From: Warburgia ugandensis
Lineage: Eukaryota; Streptophyta; Magnoliopsida; Canellales; Canellaceae
Direction of reading: 5' to 3'
Assembly: GCA_035236585.1 (NCBI GenBank)
Contig: CP141128.1
Location: 30,796,684-30,860,683, forward strand
Length of the DNA stretch: 64,000 nt
Below are positions 11,778 through 22,760 of the stretch, in pieces. Each line of letters starts with the position of its first letter. Within the stretch, counting starts at the first letter, position 1. The notes under the pieces are model-generated. The model saw only the letters and a program-made list of their open reading frames with translations. It was not told the DNA's origin and did not search any database. The translations under genes and the position numbers were made by a program.

Positions 11778-13251
11778 ATGATGCTTTGGAGGATTTTGAT
11801 GGCATTTGGAGATCTGATGGCATCACAATTCTTGCAATCTTTGGTGTTGGTATCGAATCGTCTCAATGAGTTCTCTAGCCATGATGATAGCAACTTTCTT
11901 GGCCAAGGAAGGGAATCAGAATCCTCAGCTGTTGCAAGCAGCAGTGGAAGTGCAAATGTAGCAACCACAATGAGTATGGTGTATTTTCCGCAAACTGTTG
12001 TCTTGTGTGAGTTGCGGCATGAGTCTTTTGAGGCTTGTGTGCCACTTGGTCCATCTGATAGTGGGTTGGTATTAAAATATCGTCCCAAGGACTAAATGAA
12101 GACTGGTTGTGTTGAGCTTGTTGTGTTTGAACATAAGTGTTGATCAGCCAGATGTTATTAAGATATCTCCCTTTGCCAAAATGGAGTGCTGGATAGGCTC
12201 AAACTCAACATGCAAGATCCATTGGCTAGAGTTGTTGTCATGTTAACAAGCAGAACTCTCTTTTGTTGCTAGGTAGAGGATTCCTACTCCATGGTAGCTC
12301 CAAAGGCACTTGAAACAATTGGTAAAACCTTGCATGCTCAATACGAAAGATGGCAACTGTAGGCTCGTTACAAGCTTCAACTTGATCCTACAATGGAGAA
12401 ATAAAGAAGCTTTATACTACATGTCGCAAATATGCTAGATCTGAGAGAGTGCTCTTTCATTATAATGGGCATGGAGTGCCAAAGCCAATTGTAAATGGTG
12501 AAATTTGAGTTTTTAATAAGAGTTATACACAGTTCATTCCCTTGCCAATCAGTGACTTTGATTCCTAGATGAAGACACAGTCCATATTTGATTGCTCTAC
12601 TGTGGGGATGATTGTCAGTGCCTTTACAAAGAAGCAAGATGGAGTTCTTCATCTTCAATGAAGGACTGCATTTTGCTTGCTGCCTGCAAAGAATTTGAGA
12701 CTCTACCCCAAAGTGCAGAGGTTCCTGATGATGTTTTCACATACAATCTCAAAACACCAATAAAAATGGCATTGGGATGGTTTAGCACTCATTCATTACT
12801 TCGTGATTCCCTCAACCCTGCTCTTGTAGATAAAAATTCATAAGCGTCAAAATGACCGAAAAACTCTTCTTGGAGAGTTGAACTGGATCTTCACAGCAGT
12901 GACTGATACAATATCTGGAATGTCCTTCCACATGATTTGTTTCAAAGGTTATTCAAGCAAGTGGCTAGTTTGTTCCAAAATTTCTTACCTGCTGAGCGGA
13001 TTATGCGAGCTGCTAATTGTTCTCCATTTTCATTTCTAGGGCTGCCTTCAACTTATCAGCTCCATATGTGGGATGCTTGAGATGTGGCTGCTGAAGTATG
13101 CCTTTCTCAGCTCATGTTATTGATTGACCACCCTAGTGCTGAGTTCCAGCCAAGCCCTTTCTTCATGGAGCAGCTTACAACTTTTGAAGTATGACTTGAC
13201 CCTAGATCAAAACACAAAAAACCACCAGAGCAACTGCCCATAGTTTTGCAG
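11778..13251 (+). pseudogene. RAPTOR: RAPTOR (TOR complex 1 subunit) pseudogene, 5' coding part
   Basis: Conceptual translation tracks plant RAPTOR from its N-terminus: MAFGDLMASQF (11802 on), FPQTVVLCELRHESFEACV, PSDSGLVLKYRPKD, then [81 protein letters not shown], ending EQLPIVLQ at 13251. This is the caspase-like N-terminal RNC region; HYNGHG and FDCS are its remnant His/Cys sites. The rest of the roughly 1300-residue protein is absent. Many in-frame stops, often at former Trp codons (for example WQ-L-stop, GEI-stop, WDA-stop), plus frameshifts and an insertion at about 12196-12272 that ends in a pyrimidine tract and AG, like an intron remnant. Other exon joins look continuous, so this is either a largely spliced retrocopy or an intron-poor genomic fragment. 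In living plants RAPTOR presents substrates to TOR kinase; this copy cannot. Confidence 0.9.
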
Positions 13252-13708
13252 GTGAAGAACAAGGACTAGATCAATATGGATCTACGAGACTTTGCACGGA
13301 TCATCGATCAGCTAGTGGAAAATAGATGAACTCGCTGCATGAGGAAAGTGGAGAATTAAGAAAGCATGTTTTTAAACATGATCTTATTCTTATGATAGAT
13401 ATTATATCATTTAAATTTTGCATTTCATATGATATATGATGATGAATTTTTTTTACTTATGAATGATGAGAATTTGTGATTTGAAATGCTACATGAATGA
13501 CATGCTTATATTTGAAGCCTATTAAATGATATTAATGGATACACATGATTTGTTCTTAAAAATATTATAGTTATTATTGTGATAAAAAGATATTTATGGT
13601 ACATGGGTACCATTACATCATATGTGATGTATGAGTCTAGGATTTTACAGTACATTCTTGATGGGTGATCACCTAATAAGTGAGGATGTTATGATTATGA
13701 TGAGATAT

Positions 13709-13735
13709 TCATATATATATATATATATATATATT
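13709..13735. repeat. (AT)n microsatellite
   Basis: Uninterrupted alternating TATATA run inside the LTR body. Confidence 0.9.
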
Positions 13736-14112
13736 ATGGACATGCAAGACGCATGTATATTAGTATTTTACATAAACATGGTGGCTTGTGATTTTGTTTT
13801 CCACAGCCCTAGGAATAGGGATGCTACACTAGGGAAGTTATGAGGGTTTGGTCACCCGCTTCTTAAAATTTATATGATGGATACCATGCCTAATGAGAGG
13901 CTAAACATTAGGTGGGGCAATCATGGGAAGGTCGCCACTATGACAGCCATGGTCCCCCACCATGCGGACATGGATTTTGTTATTTTCATAGATGGTATCA
14001 GTGGATTATTATGCAATTATACCAGTGCATTGTACAGATTTAGGCTGTGGCATAGTAGTCCTTATGTATTTTACATTATTATGCACATATGATAAGTATA
14101 GTATAATGCCAT

Positions 14113-14215
14113 GGCATGATGAGATGCCTTATGTGATGATGGCATGATAAGATGTTGTATGTGATGGCATGATGAGATGCCTTATGTGATGGCATGATGA
14201 GATGCCTTTTATGAT
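14113..14215. repeat. Tandem array of a 25-bp palindrome-bearing unit
   Basis: Four units of GGCATGATGAGATGCCTTAT plus about five bases, the first 28 bp long and the others 25. Each unit contains GGCAT-GATGAG-ATGCC, which can form a small hairpin. It lies in the part of the LTR where sister copies have a single GGCATGGTGAGGTGCC-like site (about 3370). Confidence 0.85.
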
Positions 14216-14504
14216 GTTACCAGCAACGGCTGGAGTATTATAAACCCTGTATGGAAGGGGTATGATTTTGAGACCCAGTATAATCTGGGAATGTAGGTTA
14301 TAAAACCTATGGTCTATGTTCATAACTTTGTATGACTTTTAACAATTTCGATATATATTGTATAGTCCTATATGTATATATTTGGAGGGCATAGTTTTAT
14401 GAAAGTTTTCGTATGGGGAAAGTGAATGGGTAGATATATTATGCAGAGTATCGTATCATATAGAAAATGATAATGATAAATATTTAAAATACCAGTGAAT
14501 TGTC

Positions 14505-17122
14505 TGTGATGACCCGGGTTTTTGAAACATGATTTGTAAAGTATTTTGAAAGGTAGGGCCCTTAAGAGTGTAAAAAAATTTCGCAAAACAAAGCGGCGGA
14601 AATTCTTTTCTTTAGAACTTGTTTTGAAAACCCAAGTCACCACTTCATACATAACATAAGTACAATTTGTGTACAAAATAAAATTCCATTAAAGGAATAT
14701 ACTTTTATTAAATCTCCAAGATCCATCCAATGGTTCACAGTACAGCCAAATCTAGTACAATACTTGTCCAAATTACATAATCCAAAACTCAAGCTCACCA
14801 TATAATAAAACTCTCAATAAAGAAAAACACATTTATTCAAGGGTATACCTTGAAGATTATTTTCTTCAAGTCTTCTATAGTCTTCAGCTCCTAACTCTCC
14901 TTCCCTGTATCTGAGATATTGCAACCATTACAATATCTCAGCAAGCAATGCCTGGTAGGGGATTCAAGAAACATAACATTGACAATGTAATTCCAATACT
15001 TCATAATCCCATTATCCTTAAACATACTCTTTACTTTGTAAGTCATGTATATCTATATACATACATACCCTTCATGGGTAAACCAATTAAATTTGTGAAA
15101 GTAGTCAAATATCATTCGCAAGTAAGCTGATCAATTCTCTTCATTTTGAGAATTGAGTATTACAGCTAATCTTATACTGGGAATTTTCTTTCTTGGGAAA
15201 TATTGGTAATATACAATTACCTAGCATTTTATTATGCTATAACATAAGGCATTTCACTATGCCTATTCTCATATGCATCATAGTGCAAAATAATCAGAAA
15301 GGTTGTTATGCTGCAGTCTGATCCGTACTAGTGTGCTCAGATAACTGCCCTGTTCACCACTGATACCAGAGTGGAAAATATTATGTCACTGCCCGTATGG
15401 GGGGGCAAGACTTTCACAGTGGTGGCCTTCCCATAATTGCCACCACCTGACTTTTACCCTCTCTCAGGGCAAGGTATCATCACATCATCAAATTTCAAGG
15501 AGCGGGTGGCCAAATCCTCATAACTCCCCTAGCAATAGCATTCCCCTAGGCTCATAACTCCACTAGATCTAATTTACTTCTTAGGCCCTACTTTAATACC
15601 ATATATTGTCTATTTGTTCAAGTTTTGGGGCCTGATCACCCTTTGATCGGCCGAATCTAAGTTATTGTGTACTATTTTATAATTTTTTTCTAAATTAAAA
15701 GTGGTCAATTGTAAGTTTTCAAGCTAAATCTAGGTCCACATCATCAAGATGATTACAACAGATGTTTCTGATAGTGATTGGACCATTGTAGCTCTAAAAA
15801 TCAAGTTTTTGTGAAAATACTTCATAAATTAATACTTACTAATTTATAGGGGGTCAGGCGATGTGTTTGCACCGGTTTACCCCAATGGCCCGGTTTACAC
15901 CAAGTTCCACTGGTGTGAACTGGCATCCCTAAGATACCACGGCTCTAGGATGCGCCACGTGCATCTCGGTCTCCAAGATGCTTGGCGTCCCAGCCGTGAT
16001 TGACAGCGCACAGGGCGCTCCTACGCTCGCGTACGCTATGTGCGTACACTACAATGCTTGCCCGCATGTTAGTCCTTACTGGGGTGTCCTGCATGGCGTC
16101 CCAGCATCAACGCCAGGGCGCCGATGCAGGAGCTGGCGCCAGGGAAGACGACCGAAGTTCGGTCGTCACTGATGACCCCACAAGTGGCCAAATTTGGCAA
16201 TTTTTGCACCATTTTGCTCGGAATTTCATGTAGTTTCCATTTTTGACACTCCTTTTGATTGATTTTGATGAAAACTAAGGCTTTTACTAGATTTTTCTCA
16301 TGTTTTTAAAATTTTCCTAAGTATCATTTTTCATGATTTTCGAGGTCACCAGCCATTGGATCTCCCTCAAACTTAAAGGGTTTGCTCCTGGGTTCATCAC
16401 GCACCAGATGAATGTGCAGATCATGATTTCAACATGGTTTCATTGGTTTATTTCCATGCCAACAGTAAGTTATACTAGGTACCTGGAAAACTATGCATCC
16501 ATGTCGTTCCTCAGCATTAACGGATGCGAAATTCTAACGCTCATGCCACAAATGGAAGGGGAAAAGGAGGAATAGGACTTACCTAGGTTCATTGGGCGAT
16601 CTTTGATGCTGCCGGAGCTCTAGTTGCCGAAAAACGCGATTTGCAAAGGCTAGGGTTAGAGGGAAAAGATGCGACAGAGAAGATGATGAGAGGAGAAGTC
16701 TGAGGGAGAGAGATCGTGCTGGGGAAGGAGGAAGGGAAGTTTTTCCCTTATACTCTACCCCCCGATGATTTCTCCAATGAAGTTGCCGAATCTGATAGAG
16801 GCGTGTAGAAGGGTGGAAGGGGGTGTCGTGATCAAAACAGCCCCTTGTATTTAGGGCCTCTCTAAATTACCAAACTACCCTTCTAACTTCAACAGCTCAT
16901 AACTTCTCCGTATGAGTTCCGTTTTCTGCGTTCGTTATGTTGTTGAAATTCTATCGATGCGTACTTTCTAGTTTTTGAATTTTCAGAACAAATTCTATGC
17001 ATAAAATTTTTATTTAATTTATTACTAAGTTATAAATTAAAATTTGAGGATATTACAGAATTTCTGAAAATTCAAACTAAATCGATTTTCTCAATCAATT
17101 TACAAAAATTGGGGTTATTACA
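14505..17122 (-). mobile_element. Long LTR (2.6 kb), minus orientation, nested in the plus-oriented LTR
   Basis: Plus strand starts TGTGATGACCC at 14505 and ends GGGGTTATTACA at 17122; reverse complement gives TGTAATAACCCC...GGGTCATCACA, the same termini as 4177 and 63413. The first 230 bases match 4177 back to about 3950 in reverse complement, and the family core is present in reverse at about 15480-15550. Flanking five bases (TTGTC and ATCCT) do not form a clear target-site duplication. A GC-richer stretch at about 15880-16190 gives chance ORFs. Probably a solo LTR; fossil. Confidence 0.75.
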
Positions 17123-17317
17123 ATCCTGTTTATGTGCTCTTTTAATCTAGTGGTTGTTTCACTTGCACGTGTAGGGAGATTTTGTAAATGAAACTAGACT
17201 TGAAAAAATGGTTTTGAAATATATTATATAGTATCTTTTTTTTTTAATTTTCCAAAATAAATCTTCATTTTCTAAAAGAATTATGAAAAACTAGTTCTAA
17301 GAATCCGAATCATCACA
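17123..17317 (+). mobile_element. Probable 3' end of the LTR interrupted at 14505
   Basis: Sequence beyond the minus LTR ends CCGAATCATCACA at 17317, an acceptable family 3' terminus in plus orientation. A GTTCTAA site lies before it, as in the 4177 copy. The simplest reading is that the LTR begun at 10671 resumes here after the nested insertion. Similarity in the first 100 bases is weak. Confidence 0.45.
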
Positions 17318-18240
17318 TCTAGAATGTGCAATAATCAATTTAGCAGTCTATTCTTAGTAACTTTCTCCTTGTATGTATGTGTTGAAATAGTATATGGTTC
17401 TTTGACCTTAAAGTCTAAGAGGATTGTTGCTTTTAGTCTAAGAATTGCTAATTACTTGGTTTGAGTTACAAAAATTACAAAATCTCATGTATCAATGCTA
17501 AGGAAGTATGAACCCTAGACCCATCTCATGTTCTAAAATTTGAGCCAATTCAAATTAGAGATGACTAGGCCTATATAGAGCAAACTATTATAATTCCAAA
17601 ATGGAAAGAACAAGTATTGAGATCCAAGCATTGGTGAAGGTGTTTTAGCAACATCACTGCATAGATGAAGTAGCGAGAAGCATGAAAATGGGATCAAGAA
17701 GAAGTTCCCTTATCTTTTTTATTCACTAGGTATGCATACTTAGAGGACTAAATTGAAATCTTGAGAAACTAAAGGTCTTCTTTACTCTCCTTCATGACTT
17801 TGGGAGCAAAACACCACTAAGTTTGATTCCTACATGTGATTCTCCAATGATGATGTTGATGACAGGAACCTACTCCTTACACATTTCATCATACTGTTGC
17901 ACCATAGAATTATCAATCCTAACATGTTCTGTGAATACACCAAGGAACTCAAAATTGTTAGTAAATTTCAAACCTATTTCTGGTGAATCACATATATTGA
18001 TAAGACATGTAATGGCTTTGTTGTTGATAGTAGATAGCACACTCTCCATTGAATAGGTTTCTTGAACTAAAGCTTATGGTGGAAACAAATGGATGGAGAG
18101 ATATTTCTTTTGCAAACTCCATGCTTGTAGGCCTTATGAAACACAGGAATGATTTCAAAACTCTATTAGACTAATGCTTCCTTCCTTTAGCTAAGTTTCA
18201 TTAGATTTTGAACTTGCTATAAAAAAACCAATGACTAGGT
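17318..18240. other. Unassigned, probably 3' internal part of the minus-strand Ty3/gypsy remnant
   Basis: No gene recognised. On the minus strand short open stretches such as VLLPKVMKESKEDL resemble terminal polyprotein debris, but I cannot place them. No matching 3' LTR found. Confidence 0.3.
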
Positions 18241-19800
18241 TGTTTGATTGATAATTTTTGTTTAGAATGTTATATTCATCAAACAAAGAAATATTCAAGA
18301 ACTCGTCATTAGGATATTCGTCAAAGATAGGCCCTTCATCATAATCTTGATCCTCCATTTAAGATAATGATGGAGAAATATCAAATATGTCAGATGCATC
18401 TTCATGAACATTGTCAACAAAATATTCACCTAAGAACGCATTGGAAGTGTCTTCATGCAAGTTACCAACTAAAGATTCATTGTTTGCCTCAATGTTGGCA
18501 TGTGCAGCAATTAATATAAAAGAATTAATTATTTTCTAGTTGTTATTATGAATTATTTTGAAGTTTAAGAGACATTAGAATATTCTTCTCACCGCAGAAC
18601 ATAAGTACATTTTGCAACCATCATGTTGAACCTTTCTATCATATTGTCATGGATGTCCCAACAAAAGATGACATGCATCCATATGGATAATATTGCACTA
18701 AATATCATCTTTATAACAGTTTCCAATAGAAAAAAAAAAGAGATTAAGCATTTGCGGGTTATCATAATATGATAACCTTTGTTCAGCCATTTGAGGATGA
18801 GGCTCCATCTTTGGTTTCAACTTATTTAATAGCTCTATGAAAGCAACATTCTCACAAAAGCATCACTATCAATAATAACATCACATACCTTTCCATTTGA
18901 TGTGCATCTCATGTGGACCTTTGTGAATGGAACTCAAGCTCCTTTGCATTACCAACATCTCACCTTGATTGGCAAGAATGACATCTTCATCTTCTTCAGA
19001 ACTTGATTGAGATTCTTCGTTTACATTGTACTCTAATTTTTTTTACCAAAGCAACTACTTTATAGTTTGGACAGTCAAAGACAGGGTGTCTGAAACCATG
19101 GTACTTAAAACATCTCTTCATATTAGAGCTAGAGGATCTGGGTTTCTTATCATCATTCTTAGCTTGATTGGGTTGATGTTCTATTATTAGACATCCACTT
19201 AGAATTAGAAGCATTCTTCGGATTGAAGGTGTTTATTTTTTCATAGGGTTTCGCAATGCCCTTGTTAGAAGTTTTCATAAGTTCTTTTATCACCTTCTCC
19301 AATGTTTTAATCTTAGTCTCTCATCTCGTACTCTTTGTCTATTTTCCCACAAAAAGGAAATGTGGATTTTTTTAGCTTGAGATCAATGAGTTTACCTTTG
19401 CATCTTCTAGAAACTCTTTATACTCAAAAACATGTTCTACAGTGTGTCGCCAATCAAGAAATTCATGGAGCTACATCTTTCCTTCAAATTTTGGGAAGTT
19501 AACCTTCACTACATATAGATGAAATTCATGCCTTCTCCTTCAAGAATAGCTAGATGATGATCTCTGATCTGAGGCTTTACTTTTGGCAAAAAAAATAGAG
19601 GAACAGTTGGGTGTTAGTAGACGATTCAATGACAGATTTCTCACCTCTCTCATCATGACCGCTCAGTTGTTATAGATTCCCTTCAAGATTTTCCACTAGT
19701 CACTTCAAGTCATCTATTTCTAAGTCCTTTAGCATCCTTATCTGATGTAGCTATGCATCTTGCATGATAGGATATTGTATCATGTAAATATAATACCAAG
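18241..19800 (-). mobile_element. Ty3/gypsy gag-protease remnant
   Basis: In minus-strand order from the right: a gag stretch like EFLDWRHTVEHVFEYKEFL (about 19410-19480), a zinc-knuckle relative CFKYHGFRHPVFDCPNYK (about 19060-19115), a protease-like GKVCDVIIDS (about 18860-18900), and the post-protease MDACHLLLGHP...QYDRKVQHDG stretch (about 18620-18700). This order is that of Ty3/gypsy gag-pol. No reverse transcriptase or integrase was found to the left, so the element is internally deleted as well as broken in several places. A degenerate PBS, complement of TAATACCAAG at 19791-19800, sits next to the LTR. Confidence 0.75.
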
Positions 19801-19801
19801 T

Positions 19802-20452
19802 TGATAGTGAATAATCTGGTTCTAAAAGAAACATCACCAAAAGATGTAGGATATAGAAGGTCAAAACAGAGATCTTAGAATATTAGATAAACTATAGGTA
19901 AAACGTCTTTTAATTAAGAGTCATATCCTTCATGGATATAAAGAATCATCACTACAGGAAATGAAGAAAAGTAACAAGTTCACCATACCTAGATAAAGTC
20001 ACACCACCAAGTGATACAAAACATTAGGTTGGTAGCTAACTCACCACCACAAGGATGTAGATCTAACCACCTTGAGAATATAGAGCTAGAAAACATCTCA
20101 CCACATTAGGAATCCACCAATTGATACAAAAACACCTTAAACTAAGATGCACTCAGCCTATTGCAATCCAAATAAGAGAACAGGTCCAAGTCCAACCTAG
20201 CAAACATGTTAGCAACAATGAAATAAACATGCCTTCAATGTACTAACCTCTAGAGAGAAAAATGTCCTTTATTATAACTAAATAAATTAATTGATTTATA
20301 ACTGACATATTTATAGATGAGAACAACCCTTTCATATAGGCAATTACTAACTACAAAAGAAACTATCTAATTACAATAGTTGCTTAGTCTACATAGACTT
20401 TCTAAATATGTAACTCTTACCCTCCAAGACTTTCTAATATTTGACCATTACA
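19802..20452 (-). mobile_element. 5' LTR (651 bp) of the minus-strand Ty3/gypsy remnant
   Basis: On the minus strand begins TGTAATGGTCAAATATTAG at 20452 and ends CACTATCA at 19802, followed within two bases by TTGGTATTA, a degenerate match to the usual methionine-tRNA primer site. A CTATAAATATG promoter-like box lies at about 20305-20318 on the minus strand. No partner LTR found to the left. Confidence 0.6.
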
Positions 20453-21399
20453 AAATGCTTATTGGGTAATTACTAATTAATCCAAACAACTTCAAATTTT
20501 TCACAAGACATATTAGTAAGCTTTTAAACTCATAAACTTCCCCAGCAAGAACTTTCCAAAGCCAAGTAGGTAGAATTTGTGACTTAGTCAACACTTGATT
20601 CCTTGACCAAGCAAACTTGTAATGGGTGTTTTTTACTTCCAAGCTTTAAAAACTCTTGCCTAGTCATTCCTTGACCACCAAGGCAATCATCTAGAATGTC
20701 CAAGCCAGCATGATCGATGTATTTCTCCAGATTTGATCTAAGACGTCTAATTCATGATAAAATAGGTGTCTTTTGGATTTGACATACAAATGTTAATTTT
20801 GGATTATCCAAACCATTAAATCCATCCATGTTGATGATGTCATTATATCCATGACCAGTCATTCCAGTGATAGCACATTCCAAGTGATTGAGGTAAATCT
20901 TGGCCATCTATAGCTAGATTGCTTAGGCCACTCTTAATTGTCTTTGATCTTCCCTCGATCTTAGAACCTTGAGACACACCCATATCATTATGAGTCCTTG
21001 TTGAAGCTTTTCCAAAATCTTCATCATCAAGGCATAAAAAACCTCACCACAATCATACTCATCAAATTTCTCCAAGTCTTCGAAGTACTGTGGGAACCTG
21101 AAATTCATCACACATTTGTGAAAAGATGTCTTTATGACAAATAGTTGTAATAGGAAGATCTTGGATAACTATTCCTCTAACTCCTATTTGGTTCCCTCAA
21201 GTTATTAGGAACTACTAACTTCATGTTTTGTTTCCTCACCTCTATGTCACACCAAGATTATTTGTTCATCTCTTTCTATGTTACACCTACTCTATACCTA
21301 TACCTTTCTAACATTTATGATAAAATCAACTTGAGGTTTGCATGCCTCAAACCTTCATTTTCCTTCTTCATCCAATTTCCTAGCATCTCCTCAGGGTAA
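20453..21399. other. Unassigned, TE-like
   Basis: Only short ORFs. Nothing recognised. Confidence 0.4.
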
Positions 21400-21600
21400 A
21401 AACTTGAATAAATCCATTAGAAAAAGATCGAATTAAAACTTGGTTTTAGCTTCCCAAAAAATTAGAGGCCTAATGTAAGAAGAAACACATAATCCTATAA
21501 AATACCTCTAATCACTACTTCAAATATAATCATAAATTCTAACCTAGAGCAAGATAATAAAAATATTTTGTGCTTTCAGGCATCCAAAAGAATGCCTTAC
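21400..21600 (+). repeat. Old direct repeat, left copy
   Basis: AATAAATCC, then TTTTAGC-TCCC-AAAAAATTAGAGGCCTAAT, then TCTAACCTA-G-AAGATAATA recur in the same order at about 24060-24270. Roughly 70 percent alike by eye. Could be LTR pieces of an old element spanning 21.4-24.3 kb. Confidence 0.6.
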
Positions 21601-22289
21601 AGTATCTCTTGGCAACTCTACTTGGGACATGCCTTAGTTTGAGATTACCTTTCATAAGATTAATGTTCAAAAGAAGAAAAGACAACAAAAAGTAAGTCAT
21701 TTGATTTATGTTTATTTTCATGTCTTGGTCATACTCATAAAAAGCATATTCATGCAAATTATTCTTTGCATATCCTTGTCCTATAAGCTCGATAGTCATT
21801 GAATTGATCCCCTAATTGATACTGCAAGGTATTGAGGAGGTAGATGAAAAGTTCAACTCTTAGCCTTGCACTTTGAGTGTATCAAAGAGGAAATAACCAT
21901 GTATTATTGATGGATGGCTTCTAGGAGACCCTTGGTCACCATCCACGAAGTATATTGGCAAAACCTTTGCTACGGAGCCCAAGCCATAAGCCTTGCATAT
22001 CCCTCATGAAGATCATGTGCTTATAGTCCACCGTAGAAAGTCTTAGGATATCCCACAATGGTTAGGACACATACCATGGCTTTCATATTGTGATCTTTCG
22101 ATGTTAGGATCCTACATCACAAAACCAATGTGCCACTCTCATCATTCTAGCTTCGTTACCAAAAAAAAAAGAAAAAAATCTGTCTTCAAAATAATTATTA
22201 AAGAATCTTCTCCTTACTATATCCTCCATTAAAAATAAGAAAATCTACTTGAAAGGGAGAAAGGAGAAGAAAAGGTTCCTCACTGTTTG
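21601..22289. other. Unassigned, TE-like
   Basis: No gene recognised; ends in an A-rich tract at about 22160-22175. Confidence 0.4.
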
Positions 22290-22598
22290 ATTTTTCTAAG
22301 AGGAAAGAATTTCCTCCATCCTTGATTCTCAAAAGGGAATGAGTTTCCTCTCTTATCCATTTCCTAAAGAATAAAAAAATTCCTCTACCCCTTCATTCAA
22401 GGAGGAAATGATTTTATCCATCTTTGATTTTTCAAAGAGAAAAGAATTTTCTCCATCCTTGATTTACCAAAGAGGAAAGAATGTGCTCCATCCTTAATTT
22501 TCCAAAGAGGAAAGAATTTCCTCCATCCTTGATTCTTCAAACAAAAAAAGTTCCCTCCATCGTTGAGGAAGGAATTTCCTCTCCCCTTGATTTCCCAT

Positions 22599-22641
<43 letters not shown>

Positions 22642-22760
22642 AAAGAGGATTCCCTCCTCTCTTGATTCCACATTTTTCAAACAACAAAAGAAGATATATA
22701 AAAATGAAAATTTCATCCTCTCTTGATTTTCTTTTTTCAAAAAAAGAAAAAAAGCAAGGA
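22290..22760. repeat. Tandem array of a roughly 35-bp hairpin-forming unit, with a (GA)n core
   Basis: Repeated AGAGGAAAGAATTTCCTCCA followed by TCCTTGATTTTCCA-like sequence, about 11 variable copies. GAGGAAA-GAA-TTTCCTC is a perfect inverted repeat with a 3-base loop. An uninterrupted (GA)n run occupies about 22603-22637. Overlapping ORFs on both strands (RERERE and SLSLSL runs) are products of the repeat. Confidence 0.85.

Larger units (their letters stand above)
10671..14504 (+). mobile_element. Long LTR, left part, plus orientation, carrying a RAPTOR fragment; interrupted at 14505
   Basis: Begins TGTAACAACCCCAAATTTTG at 10671, the family 5' terminus, directly against the truncated pol fragment. 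The first 700 bases carry family features such as GGGCCCCACTTG at about 11213. About 11430-13300 is foreign (RAPTOR). From about 13330 the LTR body resumes, with the family core GTTATGAGGGTTTGGTCACC at about 13838-13857. At 14505 it meets the outer end of an oppositely oriented LTR. Its own 3' end is probably 17123-17317. No coding capacity of its own. Fossil. Confidence 0.65.

Noticed and set aside
11771-12088. 105-residue ORF antisense to the RAPTOR copy
   Set aside because: Shadow of the plus-strand RAPTOR sequence, which explains the open frame.
15978-16233. Two overlapping plus-strand ORFs in a GC-rich patch
   Set aside because: Inside the minus-oriented LTR and opposite to its direction; no similarity to proteins.
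14500-17127. Target-site duplication around the nested minus LTR
   Set aside because: TTGTC and ATCCT match at too few positions; CTGT on both sides is probably chance.
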